Assembly: GCF_039614765.1 (NCBI RefSeq)
Contig: NZ_CP154879.1
Span: forward strand, 868,001 to 932,000
Length of the DNA stretch: 64,000 nucleotides
Reading direction: 5' to 3'
Origin: Castellaniella sp. MT123
GTDB taxonomy: Bacteria; Pseudomonadota; Gammaproteobacteria; Burkholderiales; Burkholderiaceae_B
Positions 1-7,613 of the stretch are shown here, piece after piece. Under the pieces are notes generated by a model that worked only from the letters and a program-made list of their open reading frames with translations, was not told the origin of the DNA and ran no database searches. The position numbers and the translations under genes were made by a program. Numbering within the stretch: the first letter of the stretch is position 1; the number at the start of each line of letters is the position of its first letter.

Positions 1-573
1 GGCGCCCGTGAACGCCAGGAACTCGCCGATACCGCGCGGCAAGCGGCTCAACATCCAGGTCCCCGCGACGTCCGGGTACAGGCCGATCGTGACCTCGGGC
101 ATGGCAAAGCGGGTCGTCGGCGTCACCAGACGGTGGCTGGCGCCCAGCATCAGCCCGACCCCGCCGCCCATCACGATGCCGCTGCCCCAGCACAGGACTG
201 GTTTCGCGTAACGATGGATCTGGTAATCCAGCCGATATTCGGTTTCAAAGAAGGTCCGGGCCTGCACATTGGCCCAGGCATCGCCCGCCGGGCTATCCAG
301 CATGCTGCGGTAGAGGTTGTGCAGATCGCCACCGGCGCAGAAGGCCTTGTCACCCGCACCGCGCAGCACCACGGCGACGATGCGGTCATCGTCGGCCCAG
401 GCTTGCAGGCGCTCGTCCAGTAGCCGGCACATAGGCAGCGACAGGCCGTTGAGCGTCTGCGGGCTGTTCAGCATCGCCAGCCCGATGCGACGCCCCCGCC
501 CCGAGGGTACTTCCGTGAACAAAACCGGGTCCTGCGCTTGCGGCTCCGGTGTCGTGGCAGGGTTTGAACTCAT
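1..573 (-). CDS. 3-hydroxyisobutyryl-CoA hydrolase (partial, C-terminus beyond window)
   Basis: Crotonase-fold enzyme expected to hydrolyse 3-hydroxyisobutyryl-CoA in valine degradation. The frame stays open from the ATG at 573 to the window edge, giving the first 191 residues. Visible are FCAGGDL (78-84), which forms part of the oxyanion hole, MGGGVGL (135-141), FAMPE (156-160) with the family's conserved Glu, and GLYPDV (164-169). FAMPE followed by GLxPDV is typical of HIBCH rather than ordinary enoyl-CoA hydratases. The ATG overlaps the TGA of the upstream acyl-CoA dehydrogenase (ATGA), so the two are probably translationally coupled. A generic enoyl-CoA hydratase is the alternative, but the acyl-CoA dehydrogenase neighbour favours the valine pathway. 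Confidence 0.88.
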   Translation of the reverse strand, partial: MSSNPATTPEPQAQDPVLFTEVPSGRGRRIGLAMLNSPQTLNGLSLPMCRLLDERLQAWADDDRIVAVVLRGAGDKAFCAGGDLHNLYRSMLDSPAGDAWANVQARTFFETEYRLDYQIHRYAKPVLCWGSGIVMGGGVGLMLGASHRLVTPTTRFAMPEVTIGLYPDVAGTWMLSRLPRGIGEFLAFTGA

Positions 574-1724
574 CGCAGATCGGCTCCCTGGGTCAGGATG
601 TGGCGGGCGACGATCACCCGCATGATTTCATTGGTGCCTTCCAGAATCTGGTGCACCCGCGTGTCGCGCACCAGGCGTTCCAGCGGGTAGTCCTTCAGAT
701 AGCCGTAGCCGCCATGGATCTGCTGCGCGTCCAGGCAGGACTGGAAACACAGATCCGTAGCAAAGCGCTTCGCCATGGCGCAGTAGGCGCTGGCCTGTGG
801 GTCGCCCTGGTCCAGTTTGGTCGCCGCCAGGCGCACCATCTGCCGCGAGGCCACGATATTGGCGAGCAGGTCCGCGAGCTTGAACTGCAGTCCTTGAAAG
901 TCGGCCAGTGGCTGGCCGAACTGGCGGCGTTCGCCCATGTAGCGGCGCGCGGCCTCGTAGGCGCCCTGGGCCGCCCCCACCGAGCAGGTGGCGATGTTGA
1001 TGCGCCCGCCATCCAGGCCCTTCATGGCGAAGCGGAAACCCTCGCCTTCCTCGCCCAGGCGGTTTTCCACCGGCACACGGACATTTTCGAAGGTGATGGG
1101 GCGAGTGGACTGGCTGTTCCAGCCCATCTTGTTTTCCTTGCGGCCGTAGGTGATGCCCGCGCTGTCGGCCGGTACGACCAGAGCCGAGATCCCGCGCGCG
1201 CCCGCCGCCCCTGTGCGGGCCATGACCACCAGCACGTCGGTATCGCCCGCCCCCGAAATGAAGGCCTTGGCACCGTTCAGGACGTAATGATCGCCCTCGC
1301 GACGCGCGCTGGTGGTCAGCGACGCCGCATCCGATCCCGAGCCGGGCTCGGTCAGGCAGTAGGAGGCGAGTTTTTCGCCGCTGGCCAGCAACGGCCCCCA
1401 GTGATCGCGGACCGCGGGTTGCGCCCAGGTGCCGATCATCCAGGTGGCCATGTTGTGAATCGTGATGAAGGCCGTGGTCGAGGGATCGACGGCGGACATT
1501 TCCTCGAACACCAGCGTGGCATCCAGGCGCGGCAGCCCCAGGCCGCCGATGGATTCCGGCGCATACATCGCGCAGAAGCCGAGTTCACCCGCCTTGGTGA
1601 AGGCCTCGCGGGGGAAAATGTGTTCCTCGTCCCAGCGCGCGGCATTGGGGGCCAGTTCCCCCTGGGCAAATTCGCGCGCGGCCAGTGCAAAGGCCTGTTG
1701 TTCTTCGCTGAGGCGAAAATCCAT
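570..1724 (-). CDS. Acyl-CoA dehydrogenase, isobutyryl-CoA dehydrogenase-like
   Basis: FAD-dependent acyl-CoA dehydrogenase of 384 residues, the usual family length. It carries the TEPGSGSDAA flavin-binding signature, GGRINIA, QMHGGYGY-like IHGGYGYLKDYPLERL, and ILEGTNE near the C-terminus, where Glu362 is the expected catalytic base. The pattern YGRKENKMGWNSQ followed by GGRINIATCSVGAAQGA closely resembles ACAD8-type isobutyryl-CoA dehydrogenases as I know them. Together with the overlapping HIBCH gene this suggests isobutyryl-CoA (valine) oxidation, probably in the cytoplasm with ETF as electron acceptor. Substrate assignment is inference; a 2-methylbutyryl- or short-chain acyl-CoA enzyme is possible. 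Confidence 0.92.
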   Translation of the reverse strand: MDFRLSEEQQAFALAAREFAQGELAPNAARWDEEHIFPREAFTKAGELGFCAMYAPESIGGLGLPRLDATLVFEEMSAVDPSTTAFITIHNMATWMIGTWAQPAVRDHWGPLLASGEKLASYCLTEPGSGSDAASLTTSARREGDHYVLNGAKAFISGAGDTDVLVVMARTGAAGARGISALVVPADSAGITYGRKENKMGWNSQSTRPITFENVRVPVENRLGEEGEGFRFAMKGLDGGRINIATCSVGAAQGAYEAARRYMGERRQFGQPLADFQGLQFKLADLLANIVASRQMVRLAATKLDQGDPQASAYCAMAKRFATDLCFQSCLDAQQIHGGYGYLKDYPLERLVRDTRVHQILEGTNEIMRVIVARHILTQGADLR

Positions 1725-1908
1725 GTGTTTGTCTCCGGATTCGTTGTCGTCGCGGTCGCGGGGCGCTTGTGGCGCCGTCCGAGGCAGCCTGGCCTGATCG
1801 AGGCCCGCCGCTGCGTTGCTGGCTTACTGTAGCACCTGGCGCCGGCACCCGTTTGAGCGAATTGACCTTAGATCAACCCGCGCGCCCTGGCTGTCAAGCG
1901 GACGACAA
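1725..1908. other. Intergenic spacer, no gene seen
   Basis: Stretch of 184 bases between the stop of rnfH and the start of the acyl-CoA dehydrogenase gene, both on the minus strand. It should contain the promoter of the acyl-CoA dehydrogenase-HIBCH pair. I see no convincing hexamers, terminator hairpin with a T run, or small reading frame with a ribosome-binding site. Confidence 0.4.
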
Positions 1909-2181
1909 TCACCGGCGGTGCGCAGCCCGCCGACGGCGCGATTCCAGCGGATCGAACACCAGCGGCCGATAGAGCTCCACCCGATCGTTTTCGTGCAGCA
2001 CGCGCCCTGGGTCACAGCGTTCACCGTATACCCCCATCGCGGGCAAATGATCCGTGAATTCCGGGAATTCCCGTGCGAAACCGCTGAGCGCCACCGCCTG
2101 CCCCGCCGTCGTCCCGACCGGCACGTCCAGCGATTGCCGCCAGATGCGGGTCGGCGCCGCGAATGCAACATGGATGCGCAT
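1909..2181 (-). CDS. rnfH: RnfH family ubiquitin-fold protein
   Basis: Protein of 90 residues of the RnfH/UPF0125 family, a small beta-grasp protein that normally accompanies RatA. The pattern RVxVAFA-like start (MRIHVAFAAP), the central GVYGERCDPGRVL, and the ENDRVELYRPL motif ending in LxxDPxExRRRRA are characteristic. Its function is unknown despite the name. The ATG lies one base after the ratA stop, so the two are co-translated. The basic Arg-rich tail (residues 78-90) is typical for the family. Confidence 0.92.
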   Translation of the reverse strand: MRIHVAFAAPTRIWRQSLDVPVGTTAGQAVALSGFAREFPEFTDHLPAMGVYGERCDPGRVLHENDRVELYRPLVFDPLESRRRRAAHRR

Positions 2182-2182
2182 C

Positions 2183-2617
2183 TCAGCTTTTATAGACCGC
2201 GTAGGCGCGCTGCGTGAAGGAATCGATGAAACTGGTCGCGATGCGGTTGAACACCGGCCCGATCACCGCCGACAGCGCCCGGCTGGAAAAGGCATATTCC
2301 ATGGTGTAGAGCACCTTGCAGCCGTCCTTGCCCAGCGGCTGGAAGGCCCAATACCCCGTCAGGTTGGAAAACGGGCCATCCACCAGATGAAAGACGATCT
2401 TGTGCGGATACTCGTGATCGTTGCGCGTGGTGAAGCTTTGCCGGATGCCGGCAAAATGGATCTGCACCGTCGCCTGCATTCCCTGTTCGTTTTTCCACTG
2501 CACGTGCGCGCCACCGCACCAGGGCATGAATTCCGGGTACTTCGCGACATCGGCGACCAGATCGAACATCTGTTCGCAGCTGAAGGGAACCAGGACGGAG
2601 CGTTGGATGGAGGGCAT
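2183..2617 (-). CDS. ratA: RatA family START-like protein (COQ10-type)
   Basis: Protein of 144 residues with the SRPBCC/START-like fold of the RatA/COQ10 family. Features are MPxIQRSVLVPFS at the start, the Met-Phe-Asp-Leu-Val-AD segment, YPEFMPWC (27-34), and the C-terminal NRIATSFIDSFTQRA helix. E. coli RatA was described as a ribosome-association toxin; mitochondrial COQ10 relatives bind ubiquinone, and which role applies here is open. It heads a two-gene unit with rnfH and is divergent from smpB, the usual arrangement in gamma- and betaproteobacteria. Confidence 0.93.
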   Translation of the reverse strand: MPSIQRSVLVPFSCEQMFDLVADVAKYPEFMPWCGGAHVQWKNEQGMQATVQIHFAGIRQSFTTRNDHEYPHKIVFHLVDGPFSNLTGYWAFQPLGKDGCKVLYTMEYAFSSRALSAVIGPVFNRIATSFIDSFTQRAYAVYKS

Positions 2618-2768
2618 CTGTGAAACGGGCGGTTACGCTAGAATGTGAGGATTTTATCAGTGCCCGCGCCGCAGGCACGGAAACCCGCCATCCCATCCCG
2701 GGAGAATCGGCGGCGCGCCGTCAATCGGGAGCCTATCCCCGATCGATAGGCAGTCCAGGGCAGACAAC

Positions 2769-3224
2769 ATGAGTATTGTAGACAACCGCAAAGCCACCCA
2801 CGACTACTTCATCGAAGAACGCTTCGAGGCCGGCCTGGTCCTGGAAGGCTGGGAGGTCAAGGCGATCCGCGCCGGCCACGTCCAGCTGAAGGAAAGCTAC
2901 GTCATCGTGCGCGACGGCGAGATCTGGATCCTGGGCATGCACATCAGCCCGCTACCCACCGCGTCCACCCACATCCACCCCAACGCCACCCGCACGCGCA
3001 AGCTGCTGCTGAAGGCCGAGGAGATCAGCAAGCTGATCGGCAAGGTCGAACAGCGCGGCTACACCCTGGTGCCCCTGAACCTGCACTACAAGGGTGGCCG
3101 CATCAAGCTGGATTTCGGCCTGGGCCGCGGGAAGAAACTGCACGACAAGCGGGACACCCAGCGCGACAAGGACTGGGCGCGGGAAAAAGAGCGGTTGATG
3201 AAGCACGATACGAAGCGGGGGTGA
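2769..3224 (+). CDS. smpB: SsrA-binding protein SmpB
   Basis: SmpB (151 residues, normal length) binds tmRNA and delivers it to stalled ribosomes for trans-translation. Recognisable are [21 protein letters not shown] near the start, the GWEVKAIR and [10 protein letters not shown] strands of the OB-fold-like barrel, and the basic tail [18 protein letters not shown], which is required for ribosome decoding-centre insertion. The gene is divergent from ratA. No tmRNA gene was found downstream; instead, the cassette-like island begins about 100 bases after the stop. Confidence 0.97.
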   Translation: MSIVDNRKATHDYFIEERFEAGLVLEGWEVKAIRAGHVQLKESYVIVRDGEIWILGMHISPLPTASTHIHPNATRTRKLLLKAEEISKLIGKVEQRGYTLVPLNLHYKGGRIKLDFGLGRGKKLHDKRDTQRDKDWAREKERLMKHDTKRG

Positions 3225-3326
3225 CGGATCTGAATATCGCGGGAGAAGAAGCACTTCAAGAGTGAGTAGGAAATGGCTGTTAACGGCCATAACCAGCCTC
3301 TGGCGACCGTCCGCTATTGGGGAGGC
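3225..3326. repeat. Intergenic dyad between smpB and the attC-like site
   Basis: Non-coding stretch containing a perfect 9-base inverted repeat, ACCAGCCTC at 3292-3300 and GAGGCTGGT at 3322-3330. Its right arm runs into the end of the attC-like element. No T run follows on either strand, so it is not a classical terminator. It may end smpB transcription by another route or be part of the recombination-site structure. Confidence 0.45.
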
Positions 3327-3382
3327 TGGTAACGCCCAGATTTAACGGCGCGCAGCGCGTCCGCTGGAATAAGTTGTTAGGC
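3327..3382 (-). repeat. attC-like integron recombination site
   Basis: Read on the minus strand, this 56-base element starts with the R'' core GCCTAAC (3382-3376) and ends with GTTACCA (3333-3327), close to the R' consensus GTTRRRY. Between them CCAGCGG and CCG...CTGG can pair, with the unpaired bases and the GC-rich apical hairpin (CGCGCTGCGCG) expected of an attC site. Size and order (R''-L''-loop-L'-R') match integron cassette attC sites as I know them. It lies 12 bases after the stop of the small membrane-protein gene on the same strand, as the attC of a cassette should. Confidence 0.65.
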
Positions 3383-3394
3383 CAACCTGTTGCA

Positions 3395-3706
3395 TTAGCG
3401 GCCTAACCCACCAACAGCGCAAGCAAGCACCCCAGCTACTGCAAGCACCAACGAAAGACGACCACCTATTACTTTGAACTTTCGGTATTTGACGAGGGCC
3501 TGCCCAAATTCTTGGGTAGCGAATGTATTTGGTGTCAGCAGCTCGCAGAAATACGAATGCCTACTTTGTGCAAGCAACGCAAAGATTGCCACCATTGCAC
3601 CGCCTGAAACAATGTATGGCGTGGGCGACGAGCGCCACAGACAGACAAGGACGCCCAACAGGGCCGCGATGGCAATGATCACAGCGCTGCAATTGCCACA
3701 ACACAC
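3395..3706 (-). CDS. Small hydrophobic membrane protein in cassette island, unknown function
   Basis: Unrecognised protein of about 103 residues with predicted membrane segments near 8-24, 32-46 and 83-100 and a polar middle section. I chose the GTG at 3706 because AAGGTGG lies six bases upstream; GTG at 3682 (95 residues) is the alternative. The DNA is visibly richer in A/T and uses codons such as ATA and AAA that neighbours avoid, consistent with transfer. It starts only 16 bases after the GCCTAAC core that ends the glycosylase gene and stops 12 bases before the attC-like site. Cassette genes of this sort are often unique to their array. Confidence 0.55.
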   Translation of the reverse strand: MCCGNCSAVIIAIAALLGVLVCLWRSSPTPYIVSGGAMVAIFALLAQSRHSYFCELLTPNTFATQEFGQALVKYRKFKVIGGRLSLVLAVAGVLACAVGGLGR

Positions 3707-3721
3707 GCCCCACCTTGAGTT

Positions 3722-3728
3722 GTTAGGC
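3722..3728 (-). repeat. Orphan attC R'' core (GCCTAAC) at end of glycosylase gene
   Basis: On the minus strand GCCTAAC overlaps the TAA stop of the pyrimidine-dimer glycosylase gene, the usual position of the attC start in a cassette. A complete attC does not follow: the next gene begins 16 bases on, and the only GTTRRRY-like heptamer (GTTGGGC, 3659-3653) lies inside that gene without a matching inner stem. The site looks truncated, so the two genes may now move as one unit, if they move at all. Confidence 0.5.
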
Positions 3729-4163
3729 GCCACCTTGCGCCCGCTCCCATGATGCCACTTGTCCGGGCCGACGGCAAAACAGTGGGTGGCAAGCCGGAGA
3801 ATCCGTGCCCTGCAGCTGTGCAAACCTCTCGGGGCTGCGCGTTGCCAGCTTGCGTAGCAAGTGCTGCCACTCAAACTCGACTTGGCCAGAGCTGACCGTA
3901 ATGGGCTGTGCAACCCGGGCCGGCCCGAGCTTGGATTTGTTGAATGTATAGCCGCGTGCGACAGCCTCGGCATAGACGCCTGCCAAATACGAATTGATGG
4001 CGACGCGCGGATGTGCGTGAGCCCAGAACCGCTCAAGTTGCGGATGGTGAAGATACCCACGCGTTTCGCCGCGAAGCACTGCCCTGGCAAGTAACGACTC
4101 GCGCCACAAGGCGACCAAACCTTGCGGATCGAGGTACTTGGGATGCAATGACCATAAACGCAT
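3723..4163 (-). CDS. Pyrimidine dimer DNA glycosylase family protein
   Basis: Protein of 146 residues that I recognise as the pyrimidine-dimer DNA glycosylase family (PF03013 type). Signature segments are MRLWSLHPKYLDPQGLVALW at the start, LLARAVLRGETRGYxxHPQLERF (24-46), and YLAGVYAEAVARGYTFNKSK (about 59-78). Family members are related to T4 endonuclease V and are thought to cut DNA at UV-induced cyclobutane dimers; activity here is inferred. The ATG is eight bases after a GTTAGGC core and the stop overlaps GCCTAAC, exactly the placement of a gene in an integron cassette. The C-terminal 30 residues look non-conserved. Confidence 0.82.
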   Translation of the reverse strand: MRLWSLHPKYLDPQGLVALWRESLLARAVLRGETRGYLHHPQLERFWAHAHPRVAINSYLAGVYAEAVARGYTFNKSKLGPARVAQPITVSSGQVEFEWQHLLRKLATRSPERFAQLQGTDSPACHPLFCRRPGQVASWERAQGGA

Positions 4164-4170
4164 TTGTGAC

Positions 4171-4210
4171 GCCTAACTACTGAATATACGAACTCGACGT
4201 TCAGTTATAC
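4171..4210 (-). repeat. Short attC/attI-like site upstream of glycosylase gene
   Basis: Read on the minus strand, a 40-base element ends in GTTAGGC (4177-4171). Its left part contains AAC-TGAA that can pair with TTCA-GTA-GTT on the right (inverted repeat ACTGAA 4179-4184 and TTCAGT 4200-4205). The ATG of the glycosylase gene follows eight bases later. The left core (TATAAC) departs from the consensus RYYYAAC, so this may be a degenerate attC, or the recombined left boundary of the island. Confidence 0.45.
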
Positions 4211-4428
4211 ACTTGGCGGCGCATACCCTCGCGGCAGCACCAGGTGTTTGATTCGATGAGAATGCCGCCTCCCCAGGTCCAGCTGTCCAAGGCGAGTATA
4301 GCCTGACGTCGATGGTGTGGCGCTTGCGCTACGTTGACGTTTTTTCGACGGCATGCGGAGGCCCAGTGTCCGCTATGCAGCGGTGCGATTCGAGCCGCGA
4401 AGGTCCGGTTGGGGTCGCAACCAGCCCC
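4211..4428. other. Non-coding spacer between cassette island and ogt
   Basis: No gene is visible on either strand. On the minus strand TATACT (4300-4295) resembles a -10 box that could drive the glycosylase gene, but no good -35 box lies at the right distance. I looked for an integrase gene, a tRNA and a tmRNA here and found none. Confidence 0.35.
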
Positions 4429-5112
4429 TCACCCCACCCGGAATCCTTCCAGTTCCAGCAACTTCACCTTCCTTCCCAGCCCTCCCCCATACCCGTTCAA
4501 CGTATGGTTGCTGGCCAGGATTCGGTGGCAGGGAATGATGATGCTGATGGGGTTGCTGCCGACGGCGGTACCCACGGCGCGGCCATAACCAGCCCCCAGG
4601 CCCGCTTGCTCGGCTAGTTGGCCGTAGGACAGCGTCGAACCGCAGCGCACCGCCAACAGGGCCTGCCAGACGCGCTTCTGAAAGTCAGTCCCGGGAGGAT
4701 CCAGTGGAACATCAAATACCTGCCGCGCACCGCGCCAGTATTCGTCCAGTTCCTGCGCGGTGCGGTTCAGTACGGCCAATGCGTCATCCGGCGTGTCATC
4801 CTGCAGCATCCGCAGAGATGAAACAATGGATGCCGGCAGCGTGGCAGCGCGAGCCATATCGCCAGCCAGAATCGCATCCATGCCAGGCAGCTGTTCGTCT
4901 GCGGCGTCAGGCCGCACTGCCTTGAAGGATCGGATCGGCTTTCCCTTTGCCATGCCGGCAGAGGGATCGGAAATATCGTCGGCTGTGGTATCCATGCCAG
5001 GAACGGCCGGACAATCCCGCTGATCGGTGAAATGCAGGCCTGTCAGGCTGTAGGCATCGGCAGTCAGCAGGATGTCGCCCAACGGCGACGGGACAATGGC
5101 GTGAAATGACAT
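4429..5112 (-). CDS. ogt: Methylated-DNA--[protein]-cysteine S-methyltransferase
   Basis: Suicide enzyme that removes alkyl groups from O6-alkylguanine in DNA by transfer to a cysteine. The C-terminal DNA-binding domain is clear: FQKRVWQALLAVRCGSTLSYGQLA, the RAVGTAVGSNPI segment with the arginine finger and asparagine hinge, and the acceptor-site motif IIPCHRIL, then GYGGGLGRKVKLLELE. At 227 residues it is longer than the usual 160-180 because of a low-conservation insertion of roughly 60 residues (about 35-95) in the N-terminal domain. The start begins with the family-like MSFHAIVPSPLGDILL. It is monocistronic between the cassette island and the ppsA terminator. Confidence 0.93.
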   Translation of the reverse strand: MSFHAIVPSPLGDILLTADAYSLTGLHFTDQRDCPAVPGMDTTADDISDPSAGMAKGKPIRSFKAVRPDAADEQLPGMDAILAGDMARAATLPASIVSSLRMLQDDTPDDALAVLNRTAQELDEYWRGARQVFDVPLDPPGTDFQKRVWQALLAVRCGSTLSYGQLAEQAGLGAGYGRAVGTAVGSNPISIIIPCHRILASNHTLNGYGGGLGRKVKLLELEGFRVG

Positions 5113-5161
5113 GGAAGCACCTCAAGATCGGCAACCTGTCGACCAGTGTACCGATCCTGAC

Positions 5162-5194
5162 AAAAAAAACCCCAGCCTTCACAGGCTGGGGTTT
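5162..5194 (-). terminator. Rho-independent terminator of ppsA
   Basis: Perfect inverted repeat AACCCCAGCC (5168-5177) and GGCTGGGGTT (5184-5193) with a six-base loop. On the minus strand the hairpin is followed by eight T residues (5169-5162). It sits about 40 bases after the ppsA stop and before the start of ogt, so it separates the two transcription units. Confidence 0.93.
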
Positions 5195-5234
5195 CCATTC
5201 AGACCTCTGAAGAGCGCCGCAGGCGCCCCCGCGA

Positions 5235-7613
5235 TCAGGCGGCGATCTTGGTGTCCGCCAGGCGCTGCCAGGTATCGACCACTGTGTCCGGGTTCAGCGA
5301 CATGGACAGGATGCCCTCGTCGCGCAGCCATTCGGCCAGATCGGGGTGATCGCTGGGGCCTTGGCCGCAGATGCCGACGTATTTCCCGGCCTTCAGGCAG
5401 GCCTGGATGGCGCGGCGCAGCATGAACAGCACGGCGGGATCGCGTTCGTCGAAGTCGGCGGCCAGCAGTTCCATGCCGGAATCGCGGTCCAGGCCCAGGG
5501 TCAACTGGGTCATGTCATTCGAGCCGATGGAGAATCCGTCGAAAAACTGCAGGAATTCATCGGCCAGGATGGCGTTGGATGGGACTTCACACATCATGAT
5601 CAGGCGCAGGCCGTTTTCCCCACGCGTCAGGCCGTGGGCGGCCAGCAATTCGATGACGCGCTGCGCCTGGCCCAGGGTGCGCACGAACGGCACCATGATC
5701 TCGACGTTGGTCAGGCCCATCTCGTCACGCACTTTTTTCAAGGCTTCGCATTCCATCCGGAAGCACTCGGCAAAGTCGTCGGCGATGTAGCGCGACGCGC
5801 CCCGGAAGCCCAGCATGGGGTTTTCTTCCTCGGGCTCGTAGCGCGAACCGCCGACCAGTTTGCGGTATTCGTTGGACTTGAAATCCGACAGGCGCACGAT
5901 GACCGGCTTCGGGTAGAAGGCGGCCCCGATGGTGGCCACGCCTTCGGCCAGTTTTTCGACGAAGAAGGCGCGCGGGCTGGCGTAACCCCGGGCGGCGGAT
6001 TCAACGGCCTTTTTCAAGTCGCTGTCCACGTTCGGGTAGTCCAGGATCGCCTTGGGGTGGACGTTGATGTTGTTGTTGATGATGAATTCCAGACGCGCCA
6101 GCCCCACCCCGCTGTTGGGGATCTGCGAGAAGTCGAACGCCAGCTGGGGATTGCCTACGTTCATCATGACCTTCAGGCCGATGTCGGGCATGTCGCCCCA
6201 GCGGACTTCCTCGATTTCGGTCTCGATCAGGCCGTCGTAGATACGACCCTCGTCGCCCTCGGCGCAGGATACGGTGACCTCGCGCCCGTCGGTCAGCACG
6301 TCGGTGGCGTCGGCGCAGCCCACGACCGCCGGAATGCCCAGTTCGCGGGCAATGATGGCCGCGTGGCAGGTGCGCCCGCCGCGGTTGGTGACGATGGCCG
6401 AGGCCAGCTTCATGACGGGTTCCCAGTTCGGGTCGGTCATGTCGGTGACCAGAATGTCGCCGGGGCGTACCTGGTCCATTTCGGAGGCATCGCCCACGAC
6501 GCGCACGGTGCCCGAGCCGATCTTCTGGCCGATCGCGCGCCCGGTGACCAGGACTTCGCCGGTGGCCTTCAGGCGGTAGCGTTCCTGCACGTCGTGATGG
6601 CTCTGCTGAGACTTCACGGTTTCGGGGCGCGCCTGCAGGATGTAGAGCTTGCCGTCCACGCCGTCGCGGCCCCATTCGATGTCCATGGGGCGCTGGTAGT
6701 GGGATTCGATGATGGTGGCGTAGCGGGCCAGTTCGATGATCTCGTCGTCGGTCAGCGAATAGCGGTTGCGCTCGGACGCGGGGACTTCCACGGTGCGCAC
6801 GGCATGGCCGGAGGCGCGCTGCTCGTCGAATTCCATCTTGATCAGCTTGGAGCCGATGCGCCGGCTGATGATGGGATAGTGCCCGGCTGCCAGCGTGGGC
6901 TTGAAGACGTAGAACTCATCAGGGTTGACCGCGCCCTGCACCACCGTTTCGCCCAGGCCGTAGGACGAGGTGATGAAGACGACGTCCTTGAAGCCGGATT
7001 CGGTGTCCAGGGTGAACATGACACCCGCACTGCCCTTGTCCGAACGCACCATGCGTTGAATGCCGGCCGACAGAGCGACCTCGGCGTGCGCGTAGCCCTT
7101 ATGCACCCGGTAGGAGATGGCGCGATCGTTGTACAGGGACGCGAAGACGTGGCGGATTTTTTCCAGCACGTCGTCGATCCCGACTACGTTCAGATAGGTT
7201 TCCTGCTGGCCGGCGAACGAAGCGTCGGGCAGGTCTTCGGCGGTCGCGGACGAACGCACGGCAAAGGAGCCCTTGCCGTCGGCGTCCAGTTGCGCGAAGG
7301 CATCCCGGATTGCCTTTTCGAATGCGGCCGGAAACGGCGTGTCGATCACCCACTGGCGGATTTCGGCACCTGCGGACACCAGTTCGCGCACGTCGTCGGC
7401 GTTCAGGGCGTCGAGGCGCGCGTTGATGCGGGCATCCAGGCCCGTGGATTTCAGGAAATCGCGGAAGGCATCGGCAGTGGTCGCAAAGCCGCCCGGCACG
7501 CGGACGCCGGCACCGGCCAGCTGGCTGATCATTTCGCCTAGAGAAGCGTTCTTGCCTCCTACCGAGTCCACGTCCGACATGCGGAGCTGCTCGAACGATA
7601 CAACATACGACAT
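5235..7613 (-). CDS. ppsA: Phosphoenolpyruvate synthase
   Basis: PEP synthase (792 residues, normal length) converts pyruvate, ATP and water to PEP, AMP and phosphate for gluconeogenesis. Domains in order: N-terminal ATP-grasp-like nucleotide-binding domain ([11 protein letters not shown] at 19-29; [19 protein letters not shown]), the swivelling phosphohistidine domain with [17 protein letters not shown] containing the catalytic His, and the PEP/pyruvate-binding barrel with [24 protein letters not shown] just upstream of the ATG is a strong ribosome-binding site. It is divergent from ppsR, whose product regulates it by (de)phosphorylation of the Thr next to the catalytic His. Confidence 0.98.
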   Translation of the reverse strand: MSYVVSFEQLRMSDVDSVGGKNASLGEMISQLAGAGVRVPGGFATTADAFRDFLKSTGLDARINARLDALNADDVRELVSAGAEIRQWVIDTPFPAAFEKAIRDAFAQLDADGKGSFAVRSSATAEDLPDASFAGQQETYLNVVGIDDVLEKIRHVFASLYNDRAISYRVHKGYAHAEVALSAGIQRMVRSDKGSAGVMFTLDTESGFKDVVFITSSYGLGETVVQGAVNPDEFYVFKPTLAAGHYPIISRRIGSKLIKMEFDEQRASGHAVRTVEVPASERNRYSLTDDEIIELARYATIIESHYQRPMDIEWGRDGVDGKLYILQARPETVKSQQSHHDVQERYRLKATGEVLVTGRAIGQKIGSGTVRVVGDASEMDQVRPGDILVTDMTDPNWEPVMKLASAIVTNRGGRTCHAAIIARELGIPAVVGCADATDVLTDGREVTVSCAEGDEGRIYDGLIETEIEEVRWGDMPDIGLKVMMNVGNPQLAFDFSQIPNSGVGLARLEFIINNNINVHPKAILDYPNVDSDLKKAVESAARGYASPRAFFVEKLAEGVATIGAAFYPKPVIVRLSDFKSNEYRKLVGGSRYEPEEENPMLGFRGASRYIADDFAECFRMECEALKKVRDEMGLTNVEIMVPFVRTLGQAQRVIELLAAHGLTRGENGLRLIMMCEVPSNAILADEFLQFFDGFSIGSNDMTQLTLGLDRDSGMELLAADFDERDPAVLFMLRRAIQACLKAGKYVGICGQGPSDHPDLAEWLRDEGILSMSLNPDTVVDTWQRLADTKIAA

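Noticed and set aside
3653-3659. GTTGGGC as the R' end of a second full attC
   Set aside because: No complementary inner stem lies between it and the GCCTAAC at 3722-3728, and it falls in the first membrane segment of the downstream gene.
3225-4428. Possible tmRNA (ssrA) or tRNA near smpB
   Set aside because: No tRNA-like acceptor stem, T-loop (GGTTCGA...) or CCA end could be found on either strand.
5346-7541. Long plus-strand reading frame opposite ppsA (and similar ones opposite bamA, aceE, lpdA, mexB)
   Set aside because: They are mirror frames of strongly conserved genes in GC-rich DNA, have no ribosome-binding sites or family features, and the opposite strand encodes recognised proteins throughout.
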